Notes: a model not told the origin generated them from the letters alone. A DNA stretch of 64,000 nt from Maratus speciosus (GCA_963932465.1 OZ010800.1:37562352-37626351); one strand, 5' to 3'. Shown: positions 53,475 to 63,611, counted from the stretch's first letter. A program made the numbers and translations.

Positions 53475-53605
53475 GGGGGGGGGGGGTCCAATTTTCTTAC
53501 GTAATTATTAAGGGGGGGTTCGCGATTTGCTTATTTTTGCTGACAAGGGGGGAGGGGGGGTCAAAAATAGTCAAAAACATGCTTACGTAATATTTGAACA
53601 GCCCC
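53475..53605. repeat. G-rich right end of the insert
   Basis: Runs of G (53,475-53,486, about 53,512-53,518 and 53,547-53,560) alternate with two TTACGTAAT motifs (near 53,497 and 53,583). The block ends directly against the spacer copy at TATCCGCC. It may be the subterminal region of a DNA transposon. I cannot name the family. Confidence 0.45.
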
Positions 53606-54043
53606 TATCCGCCATCTAGAACTTTTTGAAAAGTATAATCTTTCAAAATCGGTTTCACATGATTATGGAACTTTCTGCCATTACTTTATGACTAAGCAAC
53701 GATATGCAAAATACTAATATATGATACCGAATATGAAGTAAATATTTTTTTTAAAAAGCAGATCTTGGAAAGTAAATTGAACGAAATCACTTTCCTTAAA
53801 ATAATTTGTTCAAACACCGATTGGAGTTAATTAAATATAAAATACATAATGGTTAAATAATATCGCGATACATTTGTTTACATTCAAATTCGCGAAAAAA
53901 ATTTAATTTTTAATGCGTAAAAGTTCAAATGAAAACTTTTAAACAATTGTAAAATAAAATGAATGATGAATTATATGAATATGACGACACAGCAGTAATA
54001 ATAAAAAGACTAGAATTATCAAAGAGAATAAATTAAACAAAAT
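53606..54043 (+). repeat. 438 bp spacer segment, copy right of the insert
   Basis: Same 438 bp as 51,666-52,103, with only a few differences by eye (for example TTTCAAAATCGG against TTTCATAATCGG). After it the unit continues normally with TCACGCATC. Confidence 0.92.
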
Positions 54044-54932
54044 TCACGCATCTAAACTTTTAACAATAATCCATTGTCCGATTACTAGATGTAAGTTTTC
54101 AAAAGATTTTGAATGTCACTATGCTTATTCAGGATCAAAATCAATATGATTCAAATATCTGTAACAATATATATACACAGGGCTTAGTTTCTAGCAAAAA
54201 AAAAAAAAAAAAAAGTACCGGAGCTCTAATATTCTGCCGTAATAACAACAAAGCGTATAACCTAAACGCGTCTTTCTAAAAGGAAATTTTATATATTTGA
54301 CACATCTTTAGGATTAATATATAATGAATTTTAATAAATGAACAGAGCAAAAACATTAAAATCAGGAGTGGGGAATTTTCAGAAAATCCTACTCGTTACG
54401 GACTTCTTTGTATTGGTGCGTAGTATTTATAAACTCTGGTCTGTTCTGACTAATATTTAAATATTCACTAAAATTAAAGAAGTACTGGAGTACTCCTGTG
54501 ATATTCGGAGCAAATTAAGCACCGCGCGGAGCTAGAAAGTTAATCAGAGAGAATATTTTAAAAACACGAACAAAAAGCAGCAACTAAAAACGGCAGAAAC
54601 AGTTGCGACTAATTCTGACATTCCTCATCGCCGCGCCGTTCTGAAACCATTAAAAAAGAAAAAAAAAACCCTACACAGGACACACTATGTCGCATACGTA
54701 AGCGCTTTGGTAGGAAAGAACGCAAAAGATTTAAGATGGGAGGGAAAGAAATAAAAATTTAGGCTTTGATTTTTTAGAAACACTATTTCCGCTGAACTCC
54801 GGAGTGAGTGCCGGTGAATTCAGATCAATATTTAAATTTCCACTAAAAACAAAGAAGTAGCGGATCTGAGAATCAAACAGAATATATTAACGATAATATC
54901 CAACGCAAATTAAGCACTGCTTATAGGCTAAA

Positions 54933-55544
54933 ATACTTCAAACCTACAATAATTTTCATCTTAAATTTCTGCTTCATTTTATTAATCAGAGTAACACGAA
55001 CATAATATTTAATAAAATAAATATTATCGTTATTCTGTTTGCGAATCACCGGGTTAACTAGATACGAAGTACATGTCGCTACATCAGCAGCCGATGTACA
55101 ACAGAACTATGAAAAATCGAGAAAATCGCACAACAATCGTTTGTCACAGCGTCCCCCTTCCAGGGTTACACATCCATTTTCAACTGGGATCTGGCTTCAA
55201 TAGTCAAAAATATACGTATGAAGTTTGGTTCAAATCTATGCCTAACTTTGTATGCCTTCTGGTGAAACAATAATGAAAATGGCACAAAAATCGCTATTAC
55301 AGCACCCCCTCCCGGCGGAATATCCCCAAATTTAACCTGGACTTGCTGGACATAATAAAAAATACATAACTTCGTATACTTTCCGATGATATAATGAGAC
55401 ATACATGTAAACGGACAGACAGATATTTTGTAAAAACATGTTTTTCGGGATCTCTGACCTTTAAAACATGTAAATTCGTCGAAAACTGGAAGTCGAACAA
55501 AAATTCGACTACAATACTTTCTTCTGTTATAGATAAAAGAAAGT
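54933..55544 (-). repeat. Short inverted arm of unit 10
   Basis: Mixed variant set: TTTCTGCTTC and GTACAACAG as in L arms, but GAGTAACACG and GACATACATG as in S arms. It ends at AGAAAGTAAAAA, where the long inverted arm is joined. Confidence 0.8.
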
Positions 55545-55549
55545 AAAAA

Positions 55550-57247
55550 CTATATGGATGTGCCAATCCCAAAACTTTCTTCTATCTTATACATCTTAAT
55601 ATTTCAAAACCTAGTTACACATGTTAATACTTCAATATTATTAGTTCAATACTATACCAACTTTGATTTTCATCTTAAATTTCTGCTCAAGTCAATTAAA
55701 CGGACTAAAAACGAGTTAATCTATATCATGATATTTGTTAAAATTATTAATTTTTCCTTATTCTGTCGTTATCAGCTGTTTGCGAATAGCCGGCATAGCA
55801 GGAAGCGAGTTCCCGCCGCTGCATGAGCCGCCGATGCACAATAGAACAACGAAAAATCCAGAAAAGTATACAAAAATCGCTAGCACGGAGCCCCTTTACC
55901 GCGCAATATTTCCAAATTCAAGGAGAACCTGTTGGCCAAAGCCAAATCAAGCACAAACATTTTGGTTCAATTGTATGCATAATTTTATACGCTGTTCGAT
56001 GGTACAATAATGAAAATGGCACAGAGATCGGAATTATAGCGCCCCCTTCTTTCGGAATTTTTTCAAGTTCAGGGAGGACTTGTTTGCCATAGCCAGAAAC
56101 ATGCACACAAAATTTGGTTCAATTATATGGATAACTTCATACACTTTTCGATGGTACAATAATGAAAATGGTACAGACATCGCAATTATAGTGCACCCTT
56201 CCGGCAGAATTTTTCCAAATTCAGGGAGGACCTTCGTGACATGACCGAAAATAAACACGTAAAATTTGGTTCAATTCTATGCATAACTTCATACACTTTT
56301 CGGCGGTACAATATTCAAAATGGCACAAAAATTGTACAAAAATCGCTATTACAGCGCCCTCTACGAGCGATTTTTTTACAAATTAAGGGAGGACCTTCTT
56401 GCCATAGCCAAGAACTTAAAATTTTTTTTTGGTTCAATTCTATGCATAACTTCATACACTTTTCGATGGTGCAATATTCAAAATCGCACAAAAATCGCTA
56501 TTACAGCACCCCCTAACGGCGAATTTTTTGCAAATTCATGGAGGACCTGCTTGCCATATCCAAAAACTTAAAATAAAAATTTGGTTTAATTCTATGCATA
56601 ACTTCATACACTTTTGGACGGTACAATATTCAAAATCGCACAAAAATCGCTATTACAGCGCCCCCTACCGGCGAATTTTTTCCAAATTCAGGAAGGACCT
56701 GCTTGCCATAGCCAAAAACTTAAAATAAAAATTAGGTTCAATTCTATGCATAACTTCATTCACTTTTCGTGGTACAATATTCAAAATCGCACAAAAAACG
56801 CATTTACAGCGCCCCCTACCGGCGAATTTTTTCCAAATTCAGGGAGGACCTGCTTGTCATATCCAAAAACTTAAACTAAAAATTTGGTTCAATTCTATGC
56901 ATAACTCCATACACTTTTGGATGGTACAATATTCAAAATCGCACAAAAATTGTTATATCAGCGCCCCCTACCGGCGACTTTTTTCCAAATTCCGGGAGGA
57001 CCTGCTTGCCATAGCCAAAAACTTATAATAAAATTTTGGTTTAATTCTATACATAACTTCATACACTTTTTGATGGTACAATGGCGACAGACAGACGGAC
57101 AGACGGACACACAGACAGACAGACATTTTCTATAAACATGTTTTTTTGGAATCTCTGACCCCTAAAACATGCAAATCCGTCGAAAACCGGAAGTCGAAAA
57201 AAATTTCGATTACAATACTTTCTTCTATTGAAGATAGAAGAAAGTAA
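55550..57247 (-). repeat. Long inverted arm, about 1.7 kb, 8 subrepeats on the minus strand
   Basis: Read in reverse it matches the whole plus arm of unit 11, from the AGAAGAAAGTATTGTAATCG base through the hairpin and GTCTGTCC lead. The match continues through about eight subrepeats with GGCGCTG cores to the CATCGGCGGCTC tip and on to GGGATTGGCACATCC at 55,555-55,575. Cores on the minus strand lie near 55,890, 56,040, 56,190, 56,370, 56,510, 56,660, 56,810 and 56,965. With the plus arm at 57,796-59,735 it forms a giant inverted repeat around the T-rich centre. Only this unit has it. Confidence 0.88.
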
Positions 57248-57366
57248 AAAAGATAATGCTAAAGCAAATATTTTAATAGAGTAATTTTTTTTAAAGGTAA
57301 AAAAAAAAAAAAAAAAAAAAAATCCCAATAACAAAAGAAAATGTTTAAATTTTTTATGCAATTTCT

Positions 57367-57405
<39 letters not shown>

Positions 57406-57795
57406 GCGGCGATTTTCCATATGTATAAAAGGAATCCGGCTTTTTTTTTTTTTTTTTTTGCCCACTATAGTATTAAATCTTGTCATTTTTTCAATAAAAT
57501 TTATTTGGAGTTCGGGCAGAGATTTTCGGATTTTTCACGAATTTTTTATGGGATTTTTAGAATTTTGTGATTTGTAAAAGGAACTCGGTTACCAACTTTT
57601 AGCCGAATATAATAAATTTTCTCCTCTGCGAGTTTTGAACTTTTTTTTCCCACTTCATGGCGATTTGTCTGCATTTGTGAAAGAAATCTGGTTTTAATCT
57701 TTTAGTCTAATATTGTAAATGCTGTCCTCTTTTTTTTTCTTTCATTAAAGTTTATCCTGAAGTTCTCGCGATTCTTTTATGCAATTTTTACTTTC
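57248..57795. repeat. T-rich centre of unit 10 (type L)
   Basis: Loop of the giant inverted repeat. It carries the CCCACTATAGTATT segment and long A and T runs (57,299-57,322, about 57,371-57,398 and about 57,441-57,459). Confidence 0.8.
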
Positions 57796-57925
57796 TTCTA
57801 AATCTTCAATAGAAGAAAGTATTGTAATCGAAATTTTTTTCAACTTCCGGTTTTCGACGGATTTACATGTTTTAGGGGTCAGAGATCCCAAAAAACATGT
57901 TTATAGAAAATGTCTTTCTGTCCGT

Positions 57926-60173
57926 GCGTCGCGTCCGTGTGTATGTCTGTCCGTGTGTCTGTCGCCATTGTACCATCAAAAAGTGTATGAAGTTATGCAT
58001 AGAATTGAACCAAATTTTTATGTTAAGTTTTTGGCTATAGCAAGCAGATCCTCCTTGAATTTGAAAAAAATTCGCCGGTAGGGGGCGCTGTAATAGCGAT
58101 TTTTGTGCGATTTTGAATATTGTACCACCCAAAAGTATATGAAGTTATGCATACAACTGAACGAAATTTTTATTTTAAGTTTTTGGATATGGCAGGTAGG
58201 TCCTCCCTGAATTTGGAAAAAATTCGCCGGTAGGGGACGCTGTAACAGCGATTTTGAATATTGTACCATCCAAAAGTATATGAAGTTATGCATAGAATTG
58301 AACCAAATTTTTATTTTAAGTTTTTGGTTATGGCAGGTAGGTCCTCCCCGAATTTGGAAAAAAATCGCCGGTAGGGGGCGCTGTAACAGCGATTTTTTTG
58401 CGATTTTGAATATTGTACCATCCAAAAGTATATGAATTTATGCATAGAATTGAACCAAGTTTTTATTTTAAGTTTTTGGATATGGCAGGTAGGTCCTCCC
58501 TGAATTTGGAAGAAATTCGCCGGTAGGGGACGCTGTAACAGCGATTTTGAATATTGTACCATCCAAAAGTATATGAAGTTATGCATAGAATTGAACCAAG
58601 TTTTTATTTTAAGTTTTTGGATATGGCAGGTAGGTCTTCCCTGAATTTGGAAAAAAATTCGCCGGTAGGGGGCGCTGTCACAGCGATTTTGAATATTGTA
58701 CTATCCAAAAGTGTACGAAGTTATGCATAGAATTGAACCAAATTTTTATTTTAAGTTTTTGGCTTTGGCAGGCAGATCCTCCCTCAATTTGGAAAACACT
58801 CGCCGGTAGGGGGCGCTGTAACAGCGATTTTGAATGTTGTACCATCCAAAAGTGTATGAAGTTATGCATGGAATTGAACCAAATTTTTTTTTTAAGTTTA
58901 TGGCTATGAGAGCAGCACCTCCCTGAATTTGGAAAAAATTTGCCACTAGGGGGCGCTGTAATAGCGATTTTGCATATTGTACCATCGAAAAGTGTATGAA
59001 GTTATGCATAGAATTGAACCAAATTTTTATTTTAAGTTCTTGGCTATGGCAAGCAGGTCCTTCCTTAATTTGGAAAAAAATTGCGGGTAGGGGGCGCTGT
59101 AATAGCGATTTTTGTGCCATTTTGAATGTTATACCATCGAAAAGTGTATGAAGTTATGCAGAGAATTGAGCCAAAGTTTTGCGTTTCTTTTTGTTCATGG
59201 CATGAAGGTCCTTCCTGAATTTGGAAAAATTCTGTTGGAAGGGTGCGCTATAATTACGATGTCTGTACCATTTTCTTTATTGTACAATCGAAAATTGTAT
59301 AAAATTATGCATACAAATTGAACCAAATTTTTTGTGCATGTTTTTGGCTTTGGCCAACAGGTCCTCCTTGAATTTGGAAATATCGCGCGGTAATGGGGCT
59401 CTGTGATGGCGATTTTTGTATACTTTTCTAGATTTTTCGTAGTTCTATTGTCCATCGGCGGCTCGTGCAAAGGCGGGAACTCACTTCCTGCTAAGCCGGC
59501 TATTCACAAACATCTGATAACAACAGAATAAGGAAAAACTATTAATTTTAACAAATATCATGATATAGATTAACTCGTTTTTAGTTTATTTAATTGACTG
59601 AAGCAGAAATTTAAGATGAAAATCAAAGTTGGTATAGTAATGAACTAATAATATTGAAGTATTAACATGTGTAACTAGTTTTTGAAATATTAAGATGTAT
59701 AAGATAGAAGAAAGTTTTGGGATTGGAACATCCAACTAGTTTTTGAGATTTTCGCGTTCTGCAGAAGTTTCTTGACTTTCGTAAAAGGAATTAGGTTTTG
59801 AAATTTTAGCTTAATATAGTAAATTTAGTGGGTTTTTTTTTTTTTTTTTGCGATTTTCCAGAATAATAATCGCCAGTTATCAAAATGACAAGATTTTGAA
59901 GAATTATGAATTTCAACGTCCGGATTTGAGACTCTGTACTGCATTGTTAAATCTGTACATGTGTTCTCCGAGAGTTATTATAACACGTTGATACAGTGCA
60001 TTCACTAGGTTTTTTTTCAAAAAGGCTGTTAAAATAATATAATAATTAAAATCATTCAAAGACAAAAAATTCCAACGCAGAACAGCATACAGAATACTAT
60101 TGAAACGAGCGAAGCGAGGCGAATCTGTCCGCCACATGACGTAATGCGCGAGCAGTTAAGAAATCTTTACAGT
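57926..60173. repeat. Unit 11, partial, last unit of the array
   Basis: It contains the plus arm and the first part of the spacer, then stops within ATCTTTACAGT, where all other units continue TGGCGCATC. A segment of about 17 bp after GTAAATTT is deleted near 59,827, next to an expanded T run. Confidence 0.93.
57965..59425 (+). repeat. Subrepeat array of unit 11, 10 copies
   Basis: Cores lie near 58,080, 58,230, 58,370, 58,520, 58,665, 58,805, 58,950, 59,090, 59,240 and 59,390. Perfect CTCF-like core at 58,943-58,958. It has many private substitutions, as expected for a unit at the array edge. Confidence 0.92.
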
Positions 60174-60640
60174 AGGGATGGGTAGAGAAACGTGGAACAG
60201 GTTCCTAGGAACAGTTCCAAGAGAAAAAACGATGGAACTGTTTCTCTTCGCCAAAAGGAACCGTTCCTTTCGAACTAAAATCCCATCTGTCGCCAAAGCA
60301 AACGTTGTCACATTTTTCTCTCACTTGCGATTGGTTGATGATGTCAAAAGGTTTCCAAACAATGAGAAACGTCATTAAAGTATCAAATGCTAGATGCCAG
60401 AAAAGGGGAAAATCGCCTGATTAACGATGCCAGATCTGAGGAGCAGTTTAAAAGGAACATATCTTTGGAAAAAACTTCTCGTTTCTGTTTCTCATCATTT
60501 CGCAGCCGCGGAAAAACGCAAGGAACAGATAGTGGAATGTGGAATGGAACAGGAGCAGATCGAGAAACGTACTTCAGGAACATGTTGTTTTTTTTTGCTG
60601 TTTCTTCTTTGTTCGTATCATTTTAGAGGTATTTTGCTTG
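60174..60640. mobile_element. GGAAC/GTTCC-rich segment, possible hAT-like DNA element end
   Basis: It starts AGGGATGGGTAGAGAAACG right at the array edge. It contains repeated short palindromic pieces (GGAACAGGTTCC, GGAACAGTTCC, GGAACCGTTCC) within the first 110 bp, and more GGAAC motifs to about 60,585. Starts like TAGGGATGGG occur in hAT-type elements. However, no matching terminal inverted repeat or 8-bp target duplication is visible, and the array does not resume beyond it. Open frames here have no recognisable domain. Confidence 0.3.
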
Positions 60641-61949
60641 GATTAGTGTGTGTGAGGGACGGAAGAGAGGGGGGCGGGTGATAAGAAGCTCTGGTAAGAA
60701 AGGAACTTTGTTGGTGCCAAGTTGAAAATTCAGTTTTCACTTTGGCATGAGGACATGACGGATAGAATTTGTCGGTCGCTGATAAATTAGACAAATAAAG
60801 GAAAGGGGAGAAGGTCTCTTAACCCTTTTTCTTACTGAAGATACGTCAGATTAAAGGTCTTTTGCATTTTCATGAATTTAGTACTATAACTTAATACGCA
60901 TTATTAATGTAAGAAATAATTACTATTTTTTAACCATAAGATATTTATTTTGTATTTAATACATAAAAATTTCAATTTCCACATTTAATACACAAAAATA
61001 TCGATTTCTTTTTTATTGTGAGTATCGAATTATGATAATAATATTTCTTTTCGTTCTTAATATTTGTTCAACAAATGTATGAATGTTAATAGGCACATAA
61101 AAATCAATACTAGTATTAATAATAGTAATAATAAACGTTTTCGTTTACATCTGAATGAAGGTTTCCAGTCCGCCCCCAACTCTAAATTTCTTACTATAAC
61201 TAAAGATTATTTTTTAACTATTTTATAAACACGATTTTTGCGCAGCTGAATAGTAAGGGTATGTTAAAATAGCAAAAGGAATTAGGTTAAATTAATGTTA
61301 ATACAATAATAATAATAAAACAGCACTAGTAAGGTTATTTGTAAGGTAAAAGTTGAATGCTATTTCTAGAAAAGGAACAAAACTCTAACGAACGAATCAA
61401 TAAAAACTTTTAATTTATGAAGAAATCCACAAAGAATGTTTAAAAGTTTAAAAAATGTAATTTTAATTAAATCAGCTCAATAAATGTTATTATTTAAATT
61501 CAGTTTTTAAATTTGTATTACAAAATATTTCATCAAAAAATTTCATTTTAAATCTTGAAATTAAAAGAATTAAGGAATATTGCTGTAGATTCTTAAAAAC
61601 TGTAATCGAACGGTTTTTCAATTTTCGATAAATGGACTACATCTTGAGCTATTAGCTATTGTTGTATCATGATGGTAGTTTTTCCTCTTCTCCGCACTGT
61701 CGCGTCCGGAAATTCGGTTAAAGATATCAAATTCGCAGAATTTTCTGAAATACCTACCTTTTTATTGAAAATGGGGGAAAACCCATTCGATTAGCTAATT
61801 TTTGAGCAAAAGTACCTAGTAATTTTATGCGTTTGCGAATAAAAATGAAATGAAGAATGTGTCAGAAAGAACACAGTTTAGATTTGAGAACAGACTTAAG
61901 AAAATCAAGAAAGTATACATGAGGTCAGATATTTTTAAAATTCATATAG

Positions 61950-61953
<4 letters not shown>
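60641..61953. other. AT-rich flank, nothing recognised
   Basis: Low-complexity, AT-rich, with many stops in all frames. I see no repeat shared with the array, no RNA gene and no coding pattern. Confidence 0.6.

Positions 61954-61995
<42 letters not shown>
61954..61995. repeat. Poly-A tract, 42 A
   Basis: Uninterrupted A run. It could be a simple repeat or an old retroposon tail. No clear target duplication or upstream element was seen. Confidence 0.9.
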
Positions 61996-62000
<5 letters not shown>

Positions 62001-62619
62001 CTAGTTCAGTTAAACGAATTGTTCGGGAAAAATTCATTATACATTATGAGTATTTTCCGATTTTCATAGACATCAGGTAGAAAAATATAGTTTATTATTA
62101 GTATTGTATTTATAGAATTTTAATTATGATGACCAATGAAATCAAAAGAAAATATTCCTTAAATGCCTTTTTTATTTTGGCTTTTCTTGAAAAATAAAGA
62201 TATTTTATCATGAGTTGTTTTATGGATTCAAGTCAATTGGATAAACAATTCTTTAGAAGATTTCGCAAAAATAAATAAATAAAATAAATAAATAAATAAA
62301 ATGAATGCAAGGAAGAAATTGCATCCAGTTTGAAGTTACAAATCTTTCTTCATGTATTCACTAGAAATATTTCCGGTGTCAGCTTAATAATGTATGCTAA
62401 AAAACTTTGAAGCAGTGCCAGATGTGGTCTTAATTAATCGCTATCGGAATTAAGGTTTACAGAAGCAGCTACTAAACACTGAGAATATTTGCATTTAAAG
62501 AGTTCCTTAGATTCTATTAGAAACAACATTGAGAAGTTTTTAAACGATTTTTTTAATGCAATTTTGAAATACACAACCAAGGACCAACACAACTAACACA
62601 CAAAAAAAAAATCACGGTG
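61996..62619. other. AT-rich flank with an AAAT microsatellite
   Basis: Contains an AAAT/AATA run at 62,268-62,302. The rest shows nothing recognisable. Confidence 0.6.
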
Positions 62620-62893
62620 GCACTAGATTTTGATGTTATTGGTGTCGGTGTTATTTATGACGGCCGATTATCTGCACGAGGGATATGGGCCCGAGGGGGA
62701 GTGCCCTCTGTGGGGGGTCTTTCTAAGGGAACCTAACCCGTATTTACGTATGGAAACCCAAGGTTAGAAGAAAACCCCGAAAAACTCCGAACGATTAGGC
62801 CGACGAGCGCGATTGGGTTCGAGCACAGCCCCTCCCGCCTATCACCTTCGAGAGCAGAGCCTCTCGGCCACTGGTGGGGCCGCACTAGATTTT
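62620..62893 (-). mobile_element. tRNA-derived SINE with 12-bp target-site duplications
   Basis: A 250 bp GC-rich block (62,632-62,881) in AT-rich DNA is bounded by the direct repeat GCACTAGATTTT at 62,620-62,631 and 62,882-62,893. On the minus strand it begins GGCCCCACCAG, then TGGCCGAGAGG (62,870 to 62,860), a good RNA polymerase III A box of the Ser/Leu tRNA type. About 46 bp further comes GCTCGAACC (62,824 to 62,816), close to the B-box consensus. A non-tRNA body follows with GGGGTTTTCTTC and CTTGGGTTTCCATACG motifs. The 3' end is AACACCGACACCAATAAC, next to the A-rich side of the target repeat. The body family is not one I can name. Confidence 0.75.
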
Positions 62894-63528
62894 TGAACGA
62901 ATATGTCTGTCATCAATTGCCAAGTCTGTTTTTTCTTTAAATCGGGTATATACACATGAAATAGAACTTTGAAGAATTAAATCATTTTATTATCTTTTTT
63001 TGTCGAGGATCCCCCCCCCACCCCCCATCTGCCGTTTAAGATAATTTTAAACTCATGAACTTAAGAGAAACAGAATTAAATATTGTCTTCAACGGCAGAT
63101 TTAGTGAGAGAAAGCTTACCCCTTCACCAAAAAATCCTTAATTTACTTTTCTCTTACTGTATAATTATTTTAAGTTACTTGAAAAATAAATAAATAATAT
63201 TCATTTTTTTTAAATCATCTGATAAAAAGAAAATTTAGTTAATTGAACTTGGAACACTCACCTTCCCCCCCCCCCCCCTTCCCGCCTTCCTAGAGCCATA
63301 TCTCAATTCTTGGCATTATTTTCAATTTTTAGCTTGCTAATTTTAATAAGAAGTCTCAAAAATTTTAGTTTATCTAATCCTATTAGTTTAAAAGTTTAGA
63401 ACTAATAAGTTTGATAAAAGGTATTTCACGATGCTAACATAGTATTTATCGCAGTTGTTTTAAATATTGGCCATGGTGTCCATTTTTACATTACTGAAAA
63501 TATTATTAAATGTATATTTTTTTTATTA
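62894..63528. other. AT-rich flank with poly-C runs
   Basis: C-rich runs at 63,011-63,027 and 63,265-63,278. Otherwise AT-rich, with nothing recognised. Confidence 0.6.
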
Positions 63529-63607
63529 CAGTAAACTCTGTCTAAGGCGGAATCGATCGGGACTGAGAAAATTTTCCGTGTTAGACAATATTCCGGCTTA
63601 TGCAAAA
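63529..63607 (+). mobile_element. pogo/Tigger-like transposon end
   Basis: Starts CAGTAAACTCTGTCTAAGG after a TA dinucleotide, followed by GGAATCGATCGGGACTGAG, a TTTTCCGTGTTAGAC motif and ATTCCGGCTTATGC. This order resembles the terminal region of pogo/Tigger-type (Tc1/mariner superfamily) elements as I remember them. The opposite end is not convincing in the window. ACTGCTGTAA near 63,790 is only a weak candidate. Confidence 0.4.
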
Positions 63608-63611
63608 AAAC

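Larger units (their letters stand above)
52104..53605 (+). mobile_element. Foreign insert with decayed transposase-like gene
   Basis: This 1,502 bp block has no counterpart in any other unit. It contains broken coding pieces on the plus strand, a possible AATAAA signal at 53,388, and G-rich runs with two CTTACGTAAT motifs toward the right end. The right end is CTTACGTAATATTTGAACAG followed by CCCC. The left end starts inside coding-like sequence and shows no matching terminal inverted repeat, so the element is probably truncated on the left. Confidence 0.75.
49234..57925. repeat. Unit 10: rearranged, 8.69 kb, with insert, spacer duplication and extra long inverted arm
   Basis: It carries a pure L-type array of 7 subrepeats and a mosaic spacer. 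A 1,502 bp foreign insert at 52,104-53,605 is flanked by 438 bp direct repeats of the spacer. The poly-C segment is lost (near 54,262). A long inverted arm (55,550-57,247) is placed between the short inverted arm and the L centre. Confidence 0.92.
1..60173. repeat. Macrosatellite array, basic period about 5.4 kb, 10 units plus a partial unit
   Basis: The same ordered blocks recur head to tail throughout. Landmarks such as the GTCCGTGCGT lead recur at 5,091, 10,494, 15,875, 21,142, 27,084, 32,507, 38,454, 43,819, 49,232 and 57,924. Spacings are about 5.27 to 5.42 kb, with two of about 5.94 kb and one of 8.69 kb. Adjacent units differ by only a few substitutions per kilobase by eye, plus homopolymer length changes. 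Length differences come almost entirely from the number of internal subrepeats, and in unit 10 from insertions. The left end is cut by the window, so the array is longer than seen. The right end is a true array edge. No rRNA, histone, 5S or snRNA gene is recognisable in the unit. I use the base at position 1 as the phase origin for unit boundaries. Confidence 0.97.

Noticed and set aside
51666..54043. LTR retrotransposon, with the 438-bp direct repeats as LTRs
   Set aside because: The same 438 bp lies in every unit without an insert. It has no TG...CA ends, primer-binding site or reverse transcriptase.
93..59120. Many minus-strand open frames of 60 to 135 residues with a recurring 47-residue pattern, for example FKIAQKSLLQRPLPANFF
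   Set aside because: They are the translation of the 141-bp subrepeat, whose length is divisible by three. They break where the 11-bp longer form occurs, have no consistent start or end, and show no sign of coding constraint.
1..60173. Whole array as an assembly artefact
   Set aside because: Units carry individual substitutions, different subrepeat numbers and a unique insert, so it is not a simple copied contig. Exact copy number still cannot be trusted without reads.
60178..60681. Overlapping open frames of 66 to 84 residues in the right flank
   Set aside because: They have no recognisable domain and several overlap on both strands. They lie in a palindrome-rich repeat-like segment.
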